A stretch of DNA of 64,000 nt from Ilex aquifolium (taxonomy: Eukaryota > Streptophyta > Magnoliopsida > Aquifoliales > Aquifoliaceae), in the NCBI GenBank assembly GCA_951799425.1, contig OX637396.1:39113901-39177900 (forward strand), given 5' to 3'. Positions 61,461-64,000 of this stretch are shown here, one piece after another. A program made the position numbers and the translations under genes. Each line of letters opens with the position of its first letter. The first letter of the stretch is position 1. The notes under the pieces are model-generated. The model was not told the DNA's origin, did not search any database, and saw only the letters and a list, made by a program, of their open reading frames with translations.

Positions 61461-62334
61461 AGAGTGTTTATTTTATTTAATGTTGAGTCTTGTTAGTTTG
61501 AATAAGTCTGAACTATCTTTGCAGACCTTTAGGAGTTTGTTTTCAAGTTGTTTTAGTGGGCAACATTTGTGTCTTAAGAATAGGACCTGATGAGCTATTC
61601 TTTAGAAGTAAGTTGAGTCATTTTAGGATTCTATTATGAGTCTTTGTATTTTCCTATAAATTAGTGTCATACTTGCACTGTGTAATTGATCTTCTGCGGT
61701 CAATAAAATTTATTTATTTCTTTCTTCTATCTCTTCTATTGTTTTCTTGATCCTGTTTTTGGGAAATTAAAGACTTCAACTTTAATTTCTTGCAGGCACC
61801 ACCATGTACTTGTCTACATGAACATCAAACCCAACTATGGTACCAATAATTAACTTTTGGTATTATATTTTTTCTTTGTATCTTTCCAACAAAAATTGTG
61901 TATGATTCATTCAATACCCGATATATTTCACCAAAAGATGTATAATTTTATTTTATTTTATTATTTTTTACCATTAAAATCACCCAAAAAAAATCAAAGC
62001 AATCAATTTTTTTAAAATGTAGTTTTGAAATATTATTTTTTGATACAGATAATTTTTTTCCTCATTTTACAAGAGTGAGTTTCCATTGTCAAACCATCTT
62101 CATGTGACCTATATACATGTTGATTGGTCATTTTCTTGGGATATAATGGCATTTAAAAAGTGTACTAGAGTGAAGCATAGTCAACAGTGCTCTCATTGGA
62201 GAACAGAATCGATATTGCGGCTTCGAGGAAATCTAAAAAGTCTAAGAAATCTATACCTACTTTTAGACCACATAGGATTGTGATTTATGGATGTAATCAT
62301 TAATATAAAGAATGGACTTAACTAGGACACCGAT
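61461..62334. other. Intergenic, nothing recognised
   Basis: AT-rich. 61480-61740 has leader-like words (TGTGTAATTGATCTTCTGCGG, partly quoted, then CAATAAAATTTATTT) that recall an LTR 3' part, without ends to support a call. Confidence 0.4.
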
Positions 62335-62590
62335 AAAAAAAAATTCCACCTCGTACCTCTAAAATTTATTATTATTTTTATAATTTTTATAGATTATTTT
62401 ATAATTAAAAAATATATCACTTTTATAAATATTTATATTATTATTGTGGGTATTTTTATCACTATTGTGATAATTATTTTTATTATTTTTTTCGATATAA
62501 AAAAATTATTAAATTTATAAATATTTTTATATTATTATTATTATAATAATAATGAATAAAAATATAATATAAAACTTGTTTTGGATACCA
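62335..62590 (+). repeat. TTTATCACTTTT-type degenerate array, copy near the right end
   Basis: Same order of words as 43600-43830 (CGTACCTCTAAAATTTATTA, ATAATTAAAAAATATATCAC, TTGTGGGTATTTTTATCAC, TTCGATA). More AT-rich than the other copy. Confidence 0.6.
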
Positions 62591-62600
62591 TAGTCAAGTC

Positions 62601-62935
62601 TAGGGCTGTTACTCGAACGAGTCTGAGCCGAATTCAAGCCGAGCTTGGAAAGCTTGTTTCTTAATCGAGCCTAAAAAATTGTTCAAGCTCGGCTCATTTA
62701 GGAAACGAGCCGAGCCTGAACGAGCTAAAAACAAGTCGAGCCAGAGCCGAGCCCGAGTATTTGCACATAAACGAGCCAAGCCTGTAGAGTTTGAGCCGAG
62801 CTTGTAGGACTTGTTTTCTAAACGAGCCTAAAAACTTGTTCAAGTATGGGCTTGTTTAGAAAACGAACCGAGCTTGAACGAGCCGAACCCGAGCCGAGCT
62901 CAAGCCAAACTCGAGTAGCTCAGTTTGATTAACTA
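62601..62935. mobile_element. Non-autonomous hAT element made of GAGCCGAGC words
   Basis: 335 bp starting TAGGGCTGTTACTCGAACGA and ending CAGTTTGATTAACTA, with a perfect 8-bp duplication GTCAAGTC (62593-62600, 62936-62943). The whole body repeats GAGCCGAGC, AAACGAGCC and CTCGAG words. Fragments of the family occur at 21170, 29530, 54205, 56790 and 60010. Confidence 0.82.
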
Positions 62936-63180
62936 GTCAAGTCTAGAGTAATTGTAACAGATAACACACAGCTACTAAAAATAGACATTTTGGACATGTT
63001 CATCCATTCATTATTTGCTGCCATCCTGCCTAATATTCTCTATATCTGTCTCTGTCTCTCTCACCGACCATTTAATGGGGTTAATATGATCAACATGTCA
63101 AAGATGACAGACCAGGTACAACAGGCGGGTATTGTGGGAAATTGGGGAACAATTTCTCATGCATATATCAAAAAGAAAAA

Positions 63181-63778
63181 GAAGAATTACATTCAGATCT
63201 CCTGAAATTTATCATTTAATTATTTAAATCCCTTGACATTTAAAATGTTACATATAGACCCCCTGAGATTTGTACTAAAAATATTTGATTGTTCTATAGA
63301 TGGGAGTTTGTCGAAATGGGTTGAATTGTCGGAGATGCATGTGGCTAGATTGGGCATCGCCAATAGTGGGAAAGTGGAAATGGTTGGAAGAAATCTAGGT
63401 AGTTGATTGTGCGCAGTGTTGATAGTGGGTATGTATATTGGGGGTAGGGTGAGGGGTATTACGATTTAGGGATGAGTTTCTTGTTGGTGAGTGAGGAGTG
63501 GGGTGGTGGCTTTTGGAGGAACTGGTCGGGTTTGTTGGGTGGTATTTTGGATTGGAGACTGGGGGTATTTTGGTGGTGGTAGTGCTTGGGACATGATTGT
63601 GTAGTGGTGGCGTGGATTCGAGTAGTGAGTGTAAGGTGGTGGCGCTACAATTGTTATATACCATATGTTATGAAAAAGGGATGGACGTCACTACCAGGGG
63701 AGTGGAGTGTTATATTTTTACCAAGTAGAGTCTAGTCGTTATTTGACCAAACCTCAGGGAGATGAATGAAATTTCCCC
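63181..63778. mobile_element. MULE-like element near the right edge
   Basis: Left end GAAGAATTACATTCAGATCTCC; shortened, ATTACATTCAGATCTCC. Right end read inward GGGGAAATTTCATTCATCTCC. The inner left end aligns with the 17401 MULE (TTT.TCATTTAAT, CCCCCT.A.). The interior is strongly G/T-rich on the top strand; the minus-strand Pro/Thr/His-rich frame is due to this. Target duplication not clear. Confidence 0.55.
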
Positions 63779-64000
63779 AAGAAATGATCTAGTGTATCAA
63801 AAAAAATTGACATTATATCACAAAATACAAAATTTTGAGAATTAGTTAATATTTTATGGTATTGGTGATCGATTTAGAAATTTAGGATCGATCTTTAATG
63901 CTATGATCAATCTTAAATTCGTAGAACCCCACAAATGATTATAACCGATCCCCAAAAAAAAAAAGTGCAAATTGATCCCCAAAAGATGTAGCTTTTTAAA

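Noticed and set aside
63395-63664. 89-codon minus-strand Pro/Thr/His-rich frame
   Set aside because: Lies in the G/T-rich core of a MULE-like element; low-complexity translation.

Overview
The window is nuclear DNA of a core eudicot plant. It is AT-rich, its two long genes have many introns, and most of the space between genes is made of small non-autonomous transposable elements. I cannot name the species. Three host genes are supported.

(1) 541-17162, minus strand: the first 18 coding exons (533 residues, in frame throughout) of the organellar, bacterial-type glycyl-tRNA synthetase EDD1, in which the GlyQ alpha and GlyS beta chains are fused. The gene runs off the left edge of the window. 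(2) 20297-29096, plus strand: a seven-exon, 424-residue RWD plus RING ubiquitin ligase of the RNF25 type, complete. It is divergent from EDD1 and has an unusual three-fold basic repeat at its C-terminus. (3) 50455-51795, plus strand: an intronless, complete DAD1-type plastid phospholipase A1, the acyl-hydrolase that releases linolenic acid for jasmonate synthesis.

The 3.1 kb between the EDD1 and RNF25-like start codons is almost entirely two Mutator-like (MULE) elements with perfect 9-bp target-site duplications (TSDs). One hosts a hAT element and the other a small poly(A)-tailed retroposon. That retroposon carries a perfect plant snRNA-type upstream sequence element (USE) and a TATA box. The 30-50 kb stretch has no recognisable host gene. 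It holds hAT, CACTA, Helitron, MULE, SINE and foldback elements and one fossil solo LTR, and several of these are nested in one another with clear target duplications. A further MULE-like element ends about 10 bp upstream of the DAD1 TATA box.

Right of DAD1 (52.5-64 kb) there is again no supported gene. This part has more foldback and hAT elements, a diverged tandem duplication (about 54.95-56.47 and 57.47-59.74 kb) whose two copies act as empty sites for each other's insertions, a (GA)45 microsatellite and further TIR elements. EDD1 and DAD1 act in plastids (EDD1 probably also in mitochondria) and the RNF25-like protein in cytosol or nucleus. Nothing suggests that the three genes form a pathway. 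All calls come from reading the sequence and remembered family knowledge; no searches or alignments were run.
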